NCBI RefSeq assembly: GCF_003367375.1
Contig: NZ_CP031416.1
Location: forward strand, 3,789,501 to 3,853,500
Length of the DNA: 64,000 nt
From: Gallaecimonas mangrovi
GTDB taxonomy: Bacteria; Pseudomonadota; Gammaproteobacteria; Enterobacterales; Gallaecimonadaceae
Direction: 5' to 3'
Shown here: piece by piece, positions 51,179-60,444 of the stretch
Layout of the letters: every line of letters begins with the position of its first letter
Numbering within the stretch: position 1 is the first letter of the stretch
Made by a program: the position numbers and the translations under genes
The notes under the pieces: generated by a model
Told to the model about the DNA's origin: nothing
Database searches by the model: none
The model's input: only the letters and a program-made list of their open reading frames with translations

Positions 51179-51209
51179 GGCGATAGCGTAAAGCATCGCC
51201 TTTTTCTTT
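51179..51209 (+). terminator. Strong terminator ahead of the methyltransferase gene
   Basis: GGCGAT, ten-base loop, ATCGCC, then TTTTTCTTT; an outer GGATAA/TTATCC can also pair. No protein gene within 440 bases upstream ends here, which suggests that a noncoding transcript does. Confidence 0.75.
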
Positions 51210-51235
51210 ATCCGCCACTCCCGTAAAATACCCCC

Positions 51236-51868
51236 ATGCTTGAATGTCCCCTCTGCCAAAGCGCAGTTCACGACTTTGCTCGTGACCGTCAGCGCCAATA
51301 TTTTCAATGTGCAAACTGTGCCCTGGTCAGTGCTGACCCGGCCTGTCACTTGAATGCGGCAGAGGAAAAGGCGCTCTATGACATTCACGACAACCACGTG
51401 GATGACCCAGGCTATCGGCGCTTTTTAACTCGGCTAAGTGCGCCGTTGCTGCAAAAGCTGGCCGTAGGAGCACAAGGCTTGGATTTTGGCTGTGGGCCAG
51501 GGCCAGCACTGGCGGCTATGTTACAAGAGGCGGGCATGGTAATGACGCTTTTCGACCCATACTATGCACCGCAACAGAAAGCGCTTAGGCGCCAATATGA
51601 TTTTGTAACCTGCACCGAGGTGGTGGAACATTTTAACCACCCCCTTGCAAGCTGGACCCAGTTAACCTCGCTGGTAAAACCCGGAGGCTGGCTGGGAGTA
51701 ATGACTAAGCTGGTGATAAACCAGGCCCGTTTTGCCAACTGGCATTACAAAAATGACCCCACCCATGTGAGCTTCCACAGTGAAGCGACCTTTGACTGGC
51801 TAGCCAAACATTTTGGCTTTGTCTGGCAACGGGTGGATACCGATGTGATCCTGCTGCAAAAAAGGTAA
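51236..51868 (+). CDS. Class I methyltransferase with N-terminal zinc ribbon
   Basis: 210-residue protein. A zinc ribbon at the N-terminus (CPLCQSAVHDF and CANCALV: CxxC, then CxxC 20 residues later) is followed by a Methyltransf_23-type domain. Its motif I is LDFGCGPGPALAAML near residue 83, then TLFDPYY, FVTCTEVVEHF and LVKPGGWLGVMT. The zinc ribbon suggests a nucleic acid or protein target, but this is not established. No good ribosome-binding site precedes the ATG, which lies 26 bases after a strong terminator. Confidence 0.85.
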   Translation: MLECPLCQSAVHDFARDRQRQYFQCANCALVSADPACHLNAAEEKALYDIHDNHVDDPGYRRFLTRLSAPLLQKLAVGAQGLDFGCGPGPALAAMLQEAGMVMTLFDPYYAPQQKALRRQYDFVTCTEVVEHFNHPLASWTQLTSLVKPGGWLGVMTKLVINQARFANWHYKNDPTHVSFHSEATFDWLAKHFGFVWQRVDTDVILLQKR

Positions 51869-51875
51869 GGCAGAG

Positions 51876-52385
51876 ATGACCCGAATGAAGAAAACCCGCG
51901 CCCCGGGTAAATTGGGTACCGCCAAGAAAGTGGATACTGGCAATACCCAGTTAAGCACCAGTAAGGGTAAAAAACACAAGCTGGGCAATAAATCTGGCAG
52001 TCGTCATGCCGTCGCTACGGCTGGCAACAACGCCAAGCAAGCCAATGCCCAAAACAAAGATAAGCGTTTGGGCTCGACCAAACCGGTCACCTTGGTGAAA
52101 CCAGGTGCCAAAGCTGCGCCTAAAGCCAAGCCGGCTCCTGCAACGCCCAAACAAGACATGGCAGCCAAAGCGGCCCTGCTGGAAAGCCTCGAGAACGACA
52201 TTCGTCTGAACGATTTGCTCGACAGACTGGATGAAGACCAAGAGCTTGGTGCCGAAGAACTGGCTTACGTTGAAGAGATGACCGGTAAAATCGAGAAGCT
52301 GATGGCCGAGCTGGGCATCACTGACGATGAAGACGACGATTACACCGACGACATCGACTGGGATGACGAGGAAAAGCCGGCATGA
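51876..52385 (+). CDS. yihI: YihI, Der GTPase-activating protein
   Basis: 169-residue protein. The N-terminal half is basic and low-complexity (RAPGKLGTAKK, SKGKKHKLGNKSGSR), and the C-terminal half has helix LLESLENDIRLNDLLDRLDEDQ followed by an acidic tail (DDEDDDYTDDIDWDD). This is YihI, which stimulates the GTPase Der and slows ribosome assembly. Its last four bases overlap the start of the DUF2489 gene. Placement near engB and hemN is conserved. Confidence 0.9.
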   Translation: MTRMKKTRAPGKLGTAKKVDTGNTQLSTSKGKKHKLGNKSGSRHAVATAGNNAKQANAQNKDKRLGSTKPVTLVKPGAKAAPKAKPAPATPKQDMAAKAALLESLENDIRLNDLLDRLDEDQELGAEELAYVEEMTGKIEKLMAELGITDDEDDDYTDDIDWDDEEKPA

Positions 52386-52822
52386 GTTTTTGGACCATTG
52401 CCGCCATTGTTGGGGTTGTCATTATTATTGGCCTGGCCTTTTACGCTGGAAAGCTACTCTTTATGGTCAAAGCGCAGCGCCAAAAAGAAGAAGCCTTCCT
52501 AGCCGAGCACAATGAAAAGCTGCTGAAAAGTGTTCGCATTATTGCCGCCGCCATGGTGGAAGAGCAGTGTGATTTCTCGGAAGGGGCCATCCGCATTCGA
52601 GTATTAACCGACCACTTACTGCCTTATAAGGATTACCAGCCGCAGTTCCCGGCATTATTTGATCTTTATGACAGGGTCAAAGACATGCCGACCCACGACG
52701 CCCGTAAAACCATGGATAAAAAGGAACGCTTTAAACAGGACATGCAACGCGCCGCCTGGGAGCAAGAGCTGGGCGCCGCCATAAAACTGGAAGCCAAAAC
52801 GCTCAAAGAATTGACTCATTGA
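52382..52822 (+). CDS. DUF2489 domain protein
   Basis: 146-residue protein with one N-terminal helix (about 3-25, FWTIAAIVGVVIIIGLAFYAG) and a cytosolic helical domain (IIAAAMVEEQCDFSEGAIRIRVLTD-type segment, LYDRVKDMPTHDARK). It matches DUF2489, commonly coded between yihI and hemN in Shewanella and Vibrio. Function unknown. ATGA overlap with yihI shows coupled translation. A terminator hairpin follows. Confidence 0.82.
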   Translation: MSFWTIAAIVGVVIIIGLAFYAGKLLFMVKAQRQKEEAFLAEHNEKLLKSVRIIAAAMVEEQCDFSEGAIRIRVLTDHLLPYKDYQPQFPALFDLYDRVKDMPTHDARKTMDKKERFKQDMQRAAWEQELGAAIKLEAKTLKELTH

Positions 52823-52846
52823 GTCAGATCAAGCACCGCTTCGAAG

Positions 52847-52876
52847 GAGGGCACCATACTGGTGCCCTCTTGATTT
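52847..52876 (+). terminator. Terminator hairpin before hemN
   Basis: GAGGGCACCA, loop TAC, TGGTGCCCTC, ten pairs, followed by a short T-rich TTGATTTG. It ends the yihI operon or partly isolates hemN. Confidence 0.65.
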
Positions 52877-52890
52877 GAAGGAGCCGTGCT

Positions 52891-54249
52891 GTGTATTTCG
52901 ATCCTGAACTCATTCGCCGTTACGATATGGCCGCCCCCCGTTACACGTCTTACCCCACAGCACTGAGCTTTACCGAGCAGGTCAGAGGCGACCAATGGCG
53001 CACCGCCATTACGCAAGCGCCCTCGCGCAAGTTAAGCCTTTATGTCCACATCCCCTTCTGTCAGAAGATGTGCTACTACTGCGGCTGCAACAAAATAGTG
53101 ACTCGCCATAGCCATAAGGCCGACCTTTACCTTGACCACTTAGCCAGGGAAATTGCCTACCAAGCTGAGCTTTTTGGCGACTTTACCGTGCATCATTTGC
53201 ACCTGGGCGGCGGCACCCCAACCTTTTTAAACCAGCTGCAAATGCAGCGGCTATTGGCGATGCTGAAAGGCAACTTTCATTTTGCCAAAGACTTTGTTGG
53301 CAGCATTGAAATTGACCCCCGTGCCATCGAGGTCAGAGATCTGGCATGGTTAAGAGAGCTGGGCTTTAACCGCCTCTCCATGGGCGCCCAAGACTTTGAC
53401 CCGAAAGTGCAGGTGGCTATCAACCGGGTACAAAGTACCGACAAAATTGCCGCCCTGATGGACAAAGCCCGCCAGCTTGGCTTTAACTCCATCAACCTCG
53501 ACTTTATTTATGGCCTGCCCTTTCAAAACGCCGGTTCCTTTGGCCAAACCTTGCAAAAAGCGCTGCAACTGGCCCCCGACCGCTTCTCTATTTTTAACTA
53601 CGCACACCTGCCAGAGCGTTTCCCGGCGCAGCGCAAAATAAAAGAAGACACCATGCCGGGCGCACCAGAAAAGCTGCGAATGCTGGGCACCACCATCGAC
53701 ACCCTAACCGGCGCCGGATATCACTTTATTGGCATGGATCATTTTGCCAAGGCCGACGACGAACTCGCCGTTGCCCAGCAGCAAGGGCGCTTACACCGTA
53801 ACTTCCAGGGCTACACCACCGACGGCGACTGCGAATTACTGGCCCTTGGTGCCTCTGCTATTAGCAAAGTCGGCGGCCAGTATGTGCAGAACGAAAAAAG
53901 CATTGGCGACTACCAAAACGCCAGCGCCAGCCAAGGCCATGCCCGCTTAAAAGGCTACCTAATGAGCCAAGAAGACCACATCCGCGCCGCCGCCATTCAC
54001 AGCCTGCTTTGCCACTTCAATCTTAACTGGGCCAAACTCGACCAGCGCTTTGGCATTGATAGCAAAAGCTATTTTAAAGACGACCAAGCATTGTTGGCCC
54101 CCTTTATCAAAGACGGTTTGGTTGATACGCACAGTCAGGGCATAGACGTAACCGACAAGGGCCGCTTTTTGGTGCGCACCATCGCCACCGCCTTTGACGC
54201 CCACCTAAGAAAACAGGTGCAGCAGCACCGCTTTTCGCGGGTGATATAA
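52891..54249 (+). CDS. hemN: Oxygen-independent coproporphyrinogen III dehydrogenase HemN
   Basis: 452-residue radical-SAM enzyme of haem synthesis that works without oxygen. The 4Fe-4S motif is CQKMCYYCGCN near residues 59-69 (CxxxCxxC). LHLGGGTPTFL, NRLSMGAQDFDP and INLDFIYGLPFQ line the barrel, and the N-terminal YTSYPTALSF is typical. Length agrees with E. coli HemN (457). It starts at GTG 52891 with AAGGAG nine bases upstream. A bidirectional terminator separates it from add. Confidence 0.94.
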   Translation: MYFDPELIRRYDMAAPRYTSYPTALSFTEQVRGDQWRTAITQAPSRKLSLYVHIPFCQKMCYYCGCNKIVTRHSHKADLYLDHLAREIAYQAELFGDFTVHHLHLGGGTPTFLNQLQMQRLLAMLKGNFHFAKDFVGSIEIDPRAIEVRDLAWLRELGFNRLSMGAQDFDPKVQVAINRVQSTDKIAALMDKARQLGFNSINLDFIYGLPFQNAGSFGQTLQKALQLAPDRFSIFNYAHLPERFPAQRKIKEDTMPGAPEKLRMLGTTIDTLTGAGYHFIGMDHFAKADDELAVAQQQGRLHRNFQGYTTDGDCELLALGASAISKVGGQYVQNEKSIGDYQNASASQGHARLKGYLMSQEDHIRAAAIHSLLCHFNLNWAKLDQRFGIDSKSYFKDDQALLAPFIKDGLVDTHSQGIDVTDKGRFLVRTIATAFDAHLRKQVQQHRFSRVI

Positions 54250-54273
54250 AAAAGGGCCGCCAGGCCCTTTTTT
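54248..54273. terminator. Bidirectional terminator between hemN and add
   Basis: AAAAAAGGGCC, loop GCCA, GGCCCTTTTTT; it overlaps the last two bases of hemN and of add. Confidence 0.85.
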
Positions 54274-55267
54274 ATTGCTTGGCGGCTAGCAGCGCCTGTT
54301 TTTCCTTGTCACTTAGAAAGCTCATGGCCAAACCATGGCGCTGGCAGGCGCTAATTTGCGAAGGGCTTAACCCCGCCCTAGGCGCGGCAACCTCATATTC
54401 GTAATCAAGCTCAATGCCGCTCACCCCCGGGTCGTCGGTATTGAGGCTCACGGCAATGCCGTTCGCTAAGAAGGCGTTAATAGGGTGCTCGGCGTAGCTG
54501 GCAACCGTTGAGGTATGAATATTGGAGGTCAGGCAAGACTCGATGCCAATATTATGCTTTGCCATATAATCCAAAAGCTTAGGGTCTTGGGCGGCTTTCA
54601 CACCATGGCCAATGCGCACCGCACCCAGCGATTGCAGCGCATGCCAAACCGACTCAGGCCCAGCCGCTTCACCGGCATGCACTGTCACCTTAAGGCCAGC
54701 GTCCAGCACCTGCTTAAAGTGCGGCTCATAAAGCGGCCCTGGAAAACCGAGTTCATCACCGGCGAGGTCGACCGCAGCAATATGTTGGCTTTGGGCCAAA
54801 ATAGCGTCTAATTCCCGCTGGCATTGCGCCGTGCCAAAGGTGCGACTTAAGATGCCAATCAAATTGGTTTTCACCGCAAAGTCTCGGCTGCCGGCAGCAA
54901 CCCCGGCGACCACCGCTTCCACCACCGCTTGCGGGTCAAGGCCGTGGCTCATTGCCATATACCAGGGGCTAAAACGCAGCTCGGTATAATCAATACCAAC
55001 CTTGGCCGCGTCTTCAACGTTTTCGTACGCCACGCGGTAGCAGGCGTCCAAGTCCCCCAACACTTTTACACCCCAATCTAACTTGGCTAAAAAGGCCACC
55101 AGTGAGGCTTCGTTCTCAATAACCTGCGCATAGGGTTTCATGCCCGCTTCGTCCTGGGCCGGCAATGGCACGTTAAAACGCCTGGCTAAATCGATAATGG
55201 TGCCAAGGCGTACGTTGCCATCCAGATGCCGGTGGATATCCACCAGAGGAAAAGTCTTATCAATCAT
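54272..55267 (-). CDS. add: Adenosine deaminase
   Basis: 331-residue zinc hydrolase converting adenosine to inosine. Zinc and catalytic residues: DIHRHLDG (HxH), [10 protein letters not shown] (His and the catalytic Glu), RIGHGV, and [11 protein letters not shown] (Asp pair). [10 protein letters not shown] matches the family pattern. Single gene. I use ATG 55267; the GTG one codon upstream is a weaker choice. It is divergent from the Rmd1-family gene with about 40 bases between start codons. Confidence 0.94.
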   Translation of the reverse strand: MIDKTFPLVDIHRHLDGNVRLGTIIDLARRFNVPLPAQDEAGMKPYAQVIENEASLVAFLAKLDWGVKVLGDLDACYRVAYENVEDAAKVGIDYTELRFSPWYMAMSHGLDPQAVVEAVVAGVAAGSRDFAVKTNLIGILSRTFGTAQCQRELDAILAQSQHIAAVDLAGDELGFPGPLYEPHFKQVLDAGLKVTVHAGEAAGPESVWHALQSLGAVRIGHGVKAAQDPKLLDYMAKHNIGIESCLTSNIHTSTVASYAEHPINAFLANGIAVSLNTDDPGVSGIELDYEYEVAAPRAGLSPSQISACQRHGLAMSFLSDKEKQALLAAKQ

Positions 55268-55310
55268 CACGGGTATCCGCTTATGCTTGTGGTGGGTATT
55301 AGTGTAACGG

Positions 55311-56114
55311 ATGCGTTTTATGAGCCACAGCGCTTGCTTTAGCTATTGTTTGGGCGACAGGTTTAGTTTGGACGTTTTAAGGCCAATATTGGCCAAGCAC
55401 GGCCAGGCGCAAAGCCTGCGCGATGCTTTTATCCTGCCAATGCCTGCCGGCGAATGCATTATTTTTCACTACGGGGTGGTGGTTTGCTGGGGCATGGCCG
55501 AAGACAAGGCCAAGGCCTTTTGCCAAAGCCTTAGCGCCGCGGTTGAAGGGCCCATTAAAGCCACCCGTGATGAAATCAGCTTTGCCGAACTCGGCCAAAA
55601 CGAGCGGCTACACATCAAGCACGACCACTTTGTGTTTCCCGGCAACGACAGTTTAAGCAAACTGGCGGTTAGCCATGCTTTGGCGCAATCGGTGAAATTG
55701 GAAGCCTTTGAGGAACAGGTGGCGGCAACCATCAAGGAAACCTCGCCCATTCCCGAAACCCTGGCCAACCAAGGCAAAATTCGCCTGCCAAGGCGCAAAC
55801 TGGCGGTGTTGCGTGGGCGGCTGTATTTGGCCAAAAGCCAGGTTAACCTGCATTTTGACTTGTTGGATAAGCCCGATTTCTTTTGGGACCACCCGGAGCT
55901 CGACCCTTATTACGACTTAACCCGTGCTAACCAGGAATTAGACAGCCGCTTGGAGATCTTAAATAAGCGCCTGGAAGTGATAGGGGAGCTGCTGGAAATT
56001 TTGGCCGATGAGGAACATCATAAACATTCAAGCTTCTTGGAATGGATCATCATCTGGCTGATTAGCATCGAGATTCTTATCTTTATCTTTCACGACTACC
56101 TCGGTTGGATTTGA
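55311..56114 (+). CDS. RMD1/YagE (DUF155) family protein
   Basis: 267-residue protein of the DUF155 family known from yeast Rmd1 and mitochondrial RMND1. [55 protein letters not shown]-type core and [19 protein letters not shown] are diagnostic. A hydrophobic C-terminal helix ([18 protein letters not shown], about 247-264) anchors it in a membrane. The bacterial role is unknown. No strong ribosome-binding site precedes ATG 55311; ATG 55320 is an alternative. Confidence 0.85.
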   Translation: MRFMSHSACFSYCLGDRFSLDVLRPILAKHGQAQSLRDAFILPMPAGECIIFHYGVVVCWGMAEDKAKAFCQSLSAAVEGPIKATRDEISFAELGQNERLHIKHDHFVFPGNDSLSKLAVSHALAQSVKLEAFEEQVAATIKETSPIPETLANQGKIRLPRRKLAVLRGRLYLAKSQVNLHFDLLDKPDFFWDHPELDPYYDLTRANQELDSRLEILNKRLEVIGELLEILADEEHHKHSSFLEWIIIWLISIEILIFIFHDYLGWI

Positions 56115-56148
56115 TGGGTTATCTTGTGCCCCCCCAAGGAGGTCTCTG

Positions 56149-57129
56149 ATGCTCGACAACAACTGGCAGCCACAATGTTCCCTTGACGCCCTTAAGCGCC
56201 GGGCCCAGCTTTTTGCTGACATTCGCCGCTTTTTTGCACTCAGGCAGGTGTTGGAAGTCGACACCCCGATGTTGTCGCAGGGCAGTATTTCCGACCCGCA
56301 TATTGAGGTGATGACCAGTACCTACACTGGCCCTTTGGCGGCAAACGGCCTGACCCTGTATCTGCAAACCTCACCGGAATTTGCCATGAAGCGGTTACTG
56401 GCAGCTGGGGCCGGCGACATTTACCAACTGGGGAAAGTGTTTCGTAATGAGGAAGCCGGGCGCCGCCACAACAGCGAATTTTGCATGCTGGAGTGGTATC
56501 GGCTGGGCCTTGACCACCAACAGTTGATGGACGAGGTTGCAGAGCTGCTGGTGGCCGTTGCCGGCATTGATGCCGCCAGTATCGAAAAGGTGAGCTACCT
56601 TGAGGCATTCGAGCGATGCTTAAACGTCAACCCGCATACCATTAGCCACCACGCTTTACAGGCACTGGCCCAGCAGCATGCCGGGTATGGCGCCGAAGAA
56701 CCCGACCGCGACACCTTATTAAACTTGCTGGTGAGTTTTGTCATTGAGCCCAGCCTGGGTAAGGCTGGCCCAAGCTTTCTTTACGATTACCCCGCCAGCC
56801 AGGCAGCACTTGCCCGCACCTCGGTGGATAAATACGGCCACGGTGTCGCCAGTCGTTTTGAGCTTTTTATCAACGGGGTAGAGCTTGCCAACGGCTACCA
56901 CGAGCTAACCGATGCCGCCGAGCAGCGCCGCCGCCTGTTGGCAGATGGCCAAACCCGTTTGGAACTGGGCCGACCTTACAACAACCCCGATCTTCGCCTA
57001 GCCGATGCGCTGCAGGCAGGCATGCCCGATTGCGCCGGCGTGGCTCTGGGGGTAGACCGGTTATTAATGGTTATCCAGGGCGCGGGCCATATTCGCGAGG
57101 TGATGCCTTTCACCCTGGAAAGGGCTTAA
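56149..57129 (+). CDS. epmA: EF-P--(R)-beta-lysine ligase EpmA
   Basis: 326-residue class II lysyl-tRNA-synthetase paralogue that attaches beta-lysine to elongation factor P. Motif 2 is visible as VFRNEEAGRRHNSEFCMLEWYR, and motif 3 as GVALGVDRLLMV near the C-terminus. There is no tRNA-binding OB domain, as expected for EpmA. TSPEFAMKRLLAAG and ELFINGVELANGYHEL agree. AAGGAGG lies six bases before the ATG. Neither epmB nor efp is in the window. Its stop codon abuts the stop of convergent ytfK. Confidence 0.94.
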   Translation: MLDNNWQPQCSLDALKRRAQLFADIRRFFALRQVLEVDTPMLSQGSISDPHIEVMTSTYTGPLAANGLTLYLQTSPEFAMKRLLAAGAGDIYQLGKVFRNEEAGRRHNSEFCMLEWYRLGLDHQQLMDEVAELLVAVAGIDAASIEKVSYLEAFERCLNVNPHTISHHALQALAQQHAGYGAEEPDRDTLLNLLVSFVIEPSLGKAGPSFLYDYPASQAALARTSVDKYGHGVASRFELFINGVELANGYHELTDAAEQRRRLLADGQTRLELGRPYNNPDLRLADALQAGMPDCAGVALGVDRLLMVIQGAGHIREVMPFTLERA

Positions 57130-57333
57130 TTACGCGGCAGTACGCATTTCGCCAATGTGGCGATTCACTTCGGCAACCACCTTAAGTTTGTCGGTACTGG
57201 GCTTGCTGGGCGGCAATAACCTGCCGTCTTCAAAACGAAAGGCGCCCACACCTTTTATCCAAATAACGCCTTCAAAAAAACCGGCAACATGCTTAGCCAC
57301 TTGTTTTACGTGGTACTGAGGAAACCTACGCAC
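57130..57333 (-). CDS. ytfK: YtfK (DUF1107), stringent-response activator
   Basis: 67-residue protein. FPQYHVKQVAKHVAGFF, IWIKGVGAFRFEDGRLL and LKVVAEVNRHI follow E. coli YtfK, which binds SpoT and raises ppGpp during phosphate and fatty-acid starvation. The start is GTG 57333, eight bases after GGAG; this gives the family length (68 in E. coli). An open frame to 57411 adds 26 residues with no match and no ribosome-binding site. Convergent and abutting epmA. Confidence 0.85.
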   Translation of the reverse strand: MRRFPQYHVKQVAKHVAGFFEGVIWIKGVGAFRFEDGRLLPPSKPSTDKLKVVAEVNRHIGEMRTAA

Positions 57334-57452
57334 TTCCTTGCTCCTCGAAAAAAGACCGTCAAAGTCTAGTGCTGTTTGATGACAGAGATATGGACTTAAT
57401 GATCTCATCATCGGTTCCCAAGTGCTTACGCAAAACCCATGCCAGTCAGTTT

Positions 57453-58790
57453 TCAGTCATCCAGGGTGCCAGAACGCTGGCGTAGCTCAGTTGCTAAGGT
57501 TTTTTTCGGTTCAACACCCAGCTCTAGCAGCATCTCGGTTTGCCGCACTAGGTTTCCCCTGCCGGAAGCCAGTTTTCCCATAGCCTCGCCGTAACGCTTT
57601 TGGGTGTTATCAAGGGCGGCGCCGACTTTTTCCAAATCCTCAACGAAGCCGACAAATTTTTCGTAAAGGGCTGCGGCGCGGCTGGCGATGTCCTGGGCAT
57701 TGCGCGATTGCTGCTCGTAGCTCCAGACCCGTTTAATGGTGCGCAGCACCACCAGCAAATTGGTGGGGCTAACCACAAGAATGTTTTTCTGCAGTGCTTC
57801 GGTAAAGAGGTTGGGGTCGGCTTCCATAGCGGCGAAAAAGGCGCCTTCAATGGGAATAAACATCAGCACATAATCAAGGGCATTAACCCCAGAAAGCCGT
57901 TCGTAGTCTTTATTGCCAAGGCCTTTAATATGCTGGCGCAGCGCCTGCACATGGCCACGCAGCGCCGCTTCTTTTTGCAGGTCATTTTCGGCAGAAAAAT
58001 ACTTTTCGTAGTCCACCAGGGACACTTTCGAGTCAACAATAATGTCTTTGCTATCGGGCAGGTGCACCACTACATCGGGGATAAAACGCTCACCGGCGTC
58101 GTCTTTTAGTGCCACCTGCACGTCAAATTCATGGCCCTTTCTAAGCCCAGATTCTTCCAAAACCCGGTTCAGCACCATTTCCCCCCAGTTACCCTGCAGC
58201 TTTTTATCGCCTTTAAGGGCACGGGTCAGATTTTGGGTTTCTTCACTCATTTGCCGGTTAAGATCTTTAAGCACCTGTAGCTCGTTCATGAGCCCTTGGC
58301 GCTGCAGTCGTTCGTTGTCATAAACGGTGTCGACTTTTTTATGAAAGTCGCCCAACTGCTGGCGAAGTGGCGTCAGGATGCTTTGCAAACTCTCGTTGCT
58401 TTGCTTGGAAAGCGCTTCGGCTTTTTGCTCAAAAATACGCTGCGCCAAGTTTTGAAACTGTTCCGACAGGCGCTGTTCGGCATCTTGCAGCGCCGCCACT
58501 TTATCTGCGGCAGCTTTTTGCTGTTCTTCCAGCCGCGCTTGCAACTCGGCCCGGCTTTGCTGCTGCTGAGCAAGGGAGATACGGGTTTCTTCCAGTGTGT
58601 CTAAGGTGGCATCGCGTTCTGCTTGCAGCACGTCTAAACGTTCTGACTGCGCTTCATGGCGGCTTTGTAAACTCCCCAGCTCCAACGCCATTGTTTGTAG
58701 GCGCTGGCGACTTTGCCATAGCGCCAGGGCTAACAGCAGTACCAGCACCGCTAAAGTGCTCGCCGCGATTAACCATTGCAGTTCGGTCAT
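57453..58790 (-). CDS. rmuC: DNA recombination protein RmuC
   Basis: 445-residue protein with an N-terminal membrane helix (about 5-24), a long coiled coil (30-190) and the RmuC nuclease-like domain. That domain shows LQGNWGEMVLNRVLEESGL, PDVVVHLPDSKDIIVDSKVSLVDYEKY-type core and VLMFIPIEGAFFAA. The PD-(D/E)xK-related fold is thought to limit DNA inversions and repeat rearrangement. AAGGAAG precedes the ATG, and the start overlaps the stop of the upstream reductase-like gene by four bases. Confidence 0.93.
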   Translation of the reverse strand: MTELQWLIAASTLAVLVLLLALALWQSRQRLQTMALELGSLQSRHEAQSERLDVLQAERDATLDTLEETRISLAQQQQSRAELQARLEEQQKAAADKVAALQDAEQRLSEQFQNLAQRIFEQKAEALSKQSNESLQSILTPLRQQLGDFHKKVDTVYDNERLQRQGLMNELQVLKDLNRQMSEETQNLTRALKGDKKLQGNWGEMVLNRVLEESGLRKGHEFDVQVALKDDAGERFIPDVVVHLPDSKDIIVDSKVSLVDYEKYFSAENDLQKEAALRGHVQALRQHIKGLGNKDYERLSGVNALDYVLMFIPIEGAFFAAMEADPNLFTEALQKNILVVSPTNLLVVLRTIKRVWSYEQQSRNAQDIASRAAALYEKFVGFVEDLEKVGAALDNTQKRYGEAMGKLASGRGNLVRQTEMLLELGVEPKKTLATELRQRSGTLDD

Positions 58791-59320
58791 GCCGCTTCCT
58801 TGTGATAATGCAATTGCACCAGGCCGCTACCAAAGGTGCGCATACCGGCCAGCTTCCAGGGTTGTTGGCGGCCGGTGGGCAGGAATAAAGGATTACCTTC
58901 GCCTTTGGTGACAGGCAGCAGCGACAAGATAACTTCGTCGACCAAGCCATGATTTAAAAAGCCTTTCACCGTTTCACTGCCCCCCACTAACCACAGCTGC
59001 TGATGTTGCTGGCCAATTTGCGCCATCAATTCTTCACCCGTGCCAGTAAAAGGAATAACGCCATCGGCATTAATGTCGTCTTGGTCTGTTAATACATAAG
59101 CGGTTTTGCCGCTATAGGGCCAAACACCCAGGCTTAATACATCATCAAAGGTGTTGCGGCCCATAATCAGGCCATCCATGCGTGAAAAAAAGGCATTGTA
59201 ACCGTAGTCTTCGTCCGTTTTATTATCCTTAGACAACCACTCTAACTGGCCTTTGGGGCGAATGATAAAGCCGTCCAAACTAATGGCGATATAAAGCGTT
59301 ACTGTGGGGCGAGTCGACAT
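58787..59320 (-). CDS. Dihydrofolate-reductase-fold (RibD C-terminal-like) protein
   Basis: 177-residue enzyme with the DHFR/RibD-C fold. VTLYIAISLDGFIIRPKGQLEWL at the N-terminus, DGLIMGRNTFDDVL (NADPH-binding helix) and LWLVGGSETVKGFLNHGLVDEVILS are typical of YyaP/YwjB-type reductases. The physiological substrate is not known; it is not the main dihydrofolate reductase. It overlaps rmuC by four bases, so both come from one transcript. Divergent from the HIT gene. Confidence 0.85.
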   Translation of the reverse strand: MSTRPTVTLYIAISLDGFIIRPKGQLEWLSKDNKTDEDYGYNAFFSRMDGLIMGRNTFDDVLSLGVWPYSGKTAYVLTDQDDINADGVIPFTGTGEELMAQIGQQHQQLWLVGGSETVKGFLNHGLVDEVILSLLPVTKGEGNPLFLPTGRQQPWKLAGMRTFGSGLVQLHYHKEAA

Positions 59321-59362
59321 CTTTGCTATGCTCCAGGCATCAATAACTTAGGTCCTACTACG

Positions 59363-59767
59363 ATGTTCTCTTTGCATCCTCAGCTAAGCGCTGATACTCA
59401 CCAGGTCACTGACCTCACCCTTTGCCGCGTATTAATGAGCAAAGACGCGAATTATCCCTGGTTTTTACTGGTGCCCAAAAGGGATGGCATACGCGAGATC
59501 TATGAACTGGAAAAAAGCGAACAAAATCAGTTGTTACATGAATCGACTTTGCTTTCCAGAGCATTGATGGATCATTTCGAAGGCCACAAACTGAATGTGG
59601 CGACCCTGGGCAATATGGTGCCGCAGTTACATATTCACCATATCGTGCGCTTTAAAGAAGACTTGGCCTGGCCAAAACCGGTTTGGGGGCAAGTGCCCGC
59701 TAAGGCATTTAGCGATGATGAAGCACAACAGCGCATTGCCGCTATCGCTGCCCGCTTAAAAGCCTGA
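59363..59767 (+). CDS. HIT family nucleotide-binding protein
   Basis: 134-residue histidine-triad protein. YPWFLLVPKRDGIREIYEL, LNVATLGNMVPQLHIHHIVRF. The triad reads QLHIHHIV, so the second and third histidines are adjacent instead of the usual HxHxH; this form is shared by close relatives in Pseudomonas. HIT proteins hydrolyse nucleotide phosphoramidates or transfer nucleotides. The ribosome-binding site is weak (AGG nine bases upstream). Single gene. Confidence 0.85.
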   Translation: MFSLHPQLSADTHQVTDLTLCRVLMSKDANYPWFLLVPKRDGIREIYELEKSEQNQLLHESTLLSRALMDHFEGHKLNVATLGNMVPQLHIHHIVRFKEDLAWPKPVWGQVPAKAFSDDEAQQRIAAIAARLKA

Positions 59768-59849
59768 ACAGCAAGGTCTTTTAAGGTTGTTAGCCGCGCC
59801 GCACTGCTTTAGTTATTTGCCTTAACCAATCAAAGGAAGAGGAGCGCCA

Positions 59850-60098
59850 ATGGGCATTATCACCTGGATTATTTTAGGCTTGGTTGCGGGCATCTTAGCG
59901 AAATGGATCATGCCAGGCCGTGACGGTGGCGGCTGTGTTATTACGGTGCTGTTGGGCATTGCTGGCGCTTTTGTCGGCGGCTGGATAGGCACCTTTCTTG
60001 GTTTTGGCCCAGCCACCGGCTTTAACCTCGGCAGTATCTTCACCGCTGTGGTCGGCGCTTTGGTCTTGCTGGCTATCTACCGCGGCTTAAGCCGGTAA
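59850..60098 (+). CDS. GlsB/YeaQ/YmgE-family membrane protein
   Basis: 82-residue membrane protein with three helices and glycine-rich turns: GIITWIILGLVAGILAKWIMPG, then GGGCVITVLLGIAGAFVGGWIG. This is the transglycosylase-associated family, linked to general stress responses but without known activity. GAGGAG lies before the ATG. It is followed by another small membrane protein after 95 bases. Confidence 0.9.
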   Translation: MGIITWIILGLVAGILAKWIMPGRDGGGCVITVLLGIAGAFVGGWIGTFLGFGPATGFNLGSIFTAVVGALVLLAIYRGLSR

Positions 60099-60192
60099 GG
60101 TAGCGCTTAACCCGCCATTTTGTTGCGCCAGCGCAAAAAATCAGCAGCCATGAACTCGCACAATGCCGGTACCTTAAAACGGAGGTACCGAT

Positions 60193-60387
60193 ATGCCCAC
60201 TTGGTTAAACAAATTCAAACTGGATTACTTTGAAACCCTAGCGCTGGCTTCGATGAGTTTTGTGCTGCTGATCTTGGCCGTTTTTGAAGCAACCACTGCT
60301 GCCTGGCTACCCTTGGCCATTATCTTTGCCGCTAGCGGTTCTTGGTTTGCTTATCGTCACCTTCTTCGCCCTGGGCGCGCGCACTGA
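60193..60387 (+). CDS. Small two-helix membrane protein
   Basis: 64-residue protein with a short amphipathic N-terminus (MPTWLNKFKLDYFETL), two closely spaced hydrophobic helices (about 17-32 and 36-54) and a basic tail (RHLLRPGRAH). CGGAGG lies nine bases before the ATG, which supports real translation. I recognise no family. It ends 57 bases before yjaG and may be transcribed with it. Confidence 0.6.
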   Translation: MPTWLNKFKLDYFETLALASMSFVLLILAVFEATTAAWLPLAIIFAASGSWFAYRHLLRPGRAH

Positions 60388-60444
60388 CGACAACAGCCCT
60401 CGGCTCAGGCTACAATGGGCGGCGACTTCAATGAGCCCGGTTCC

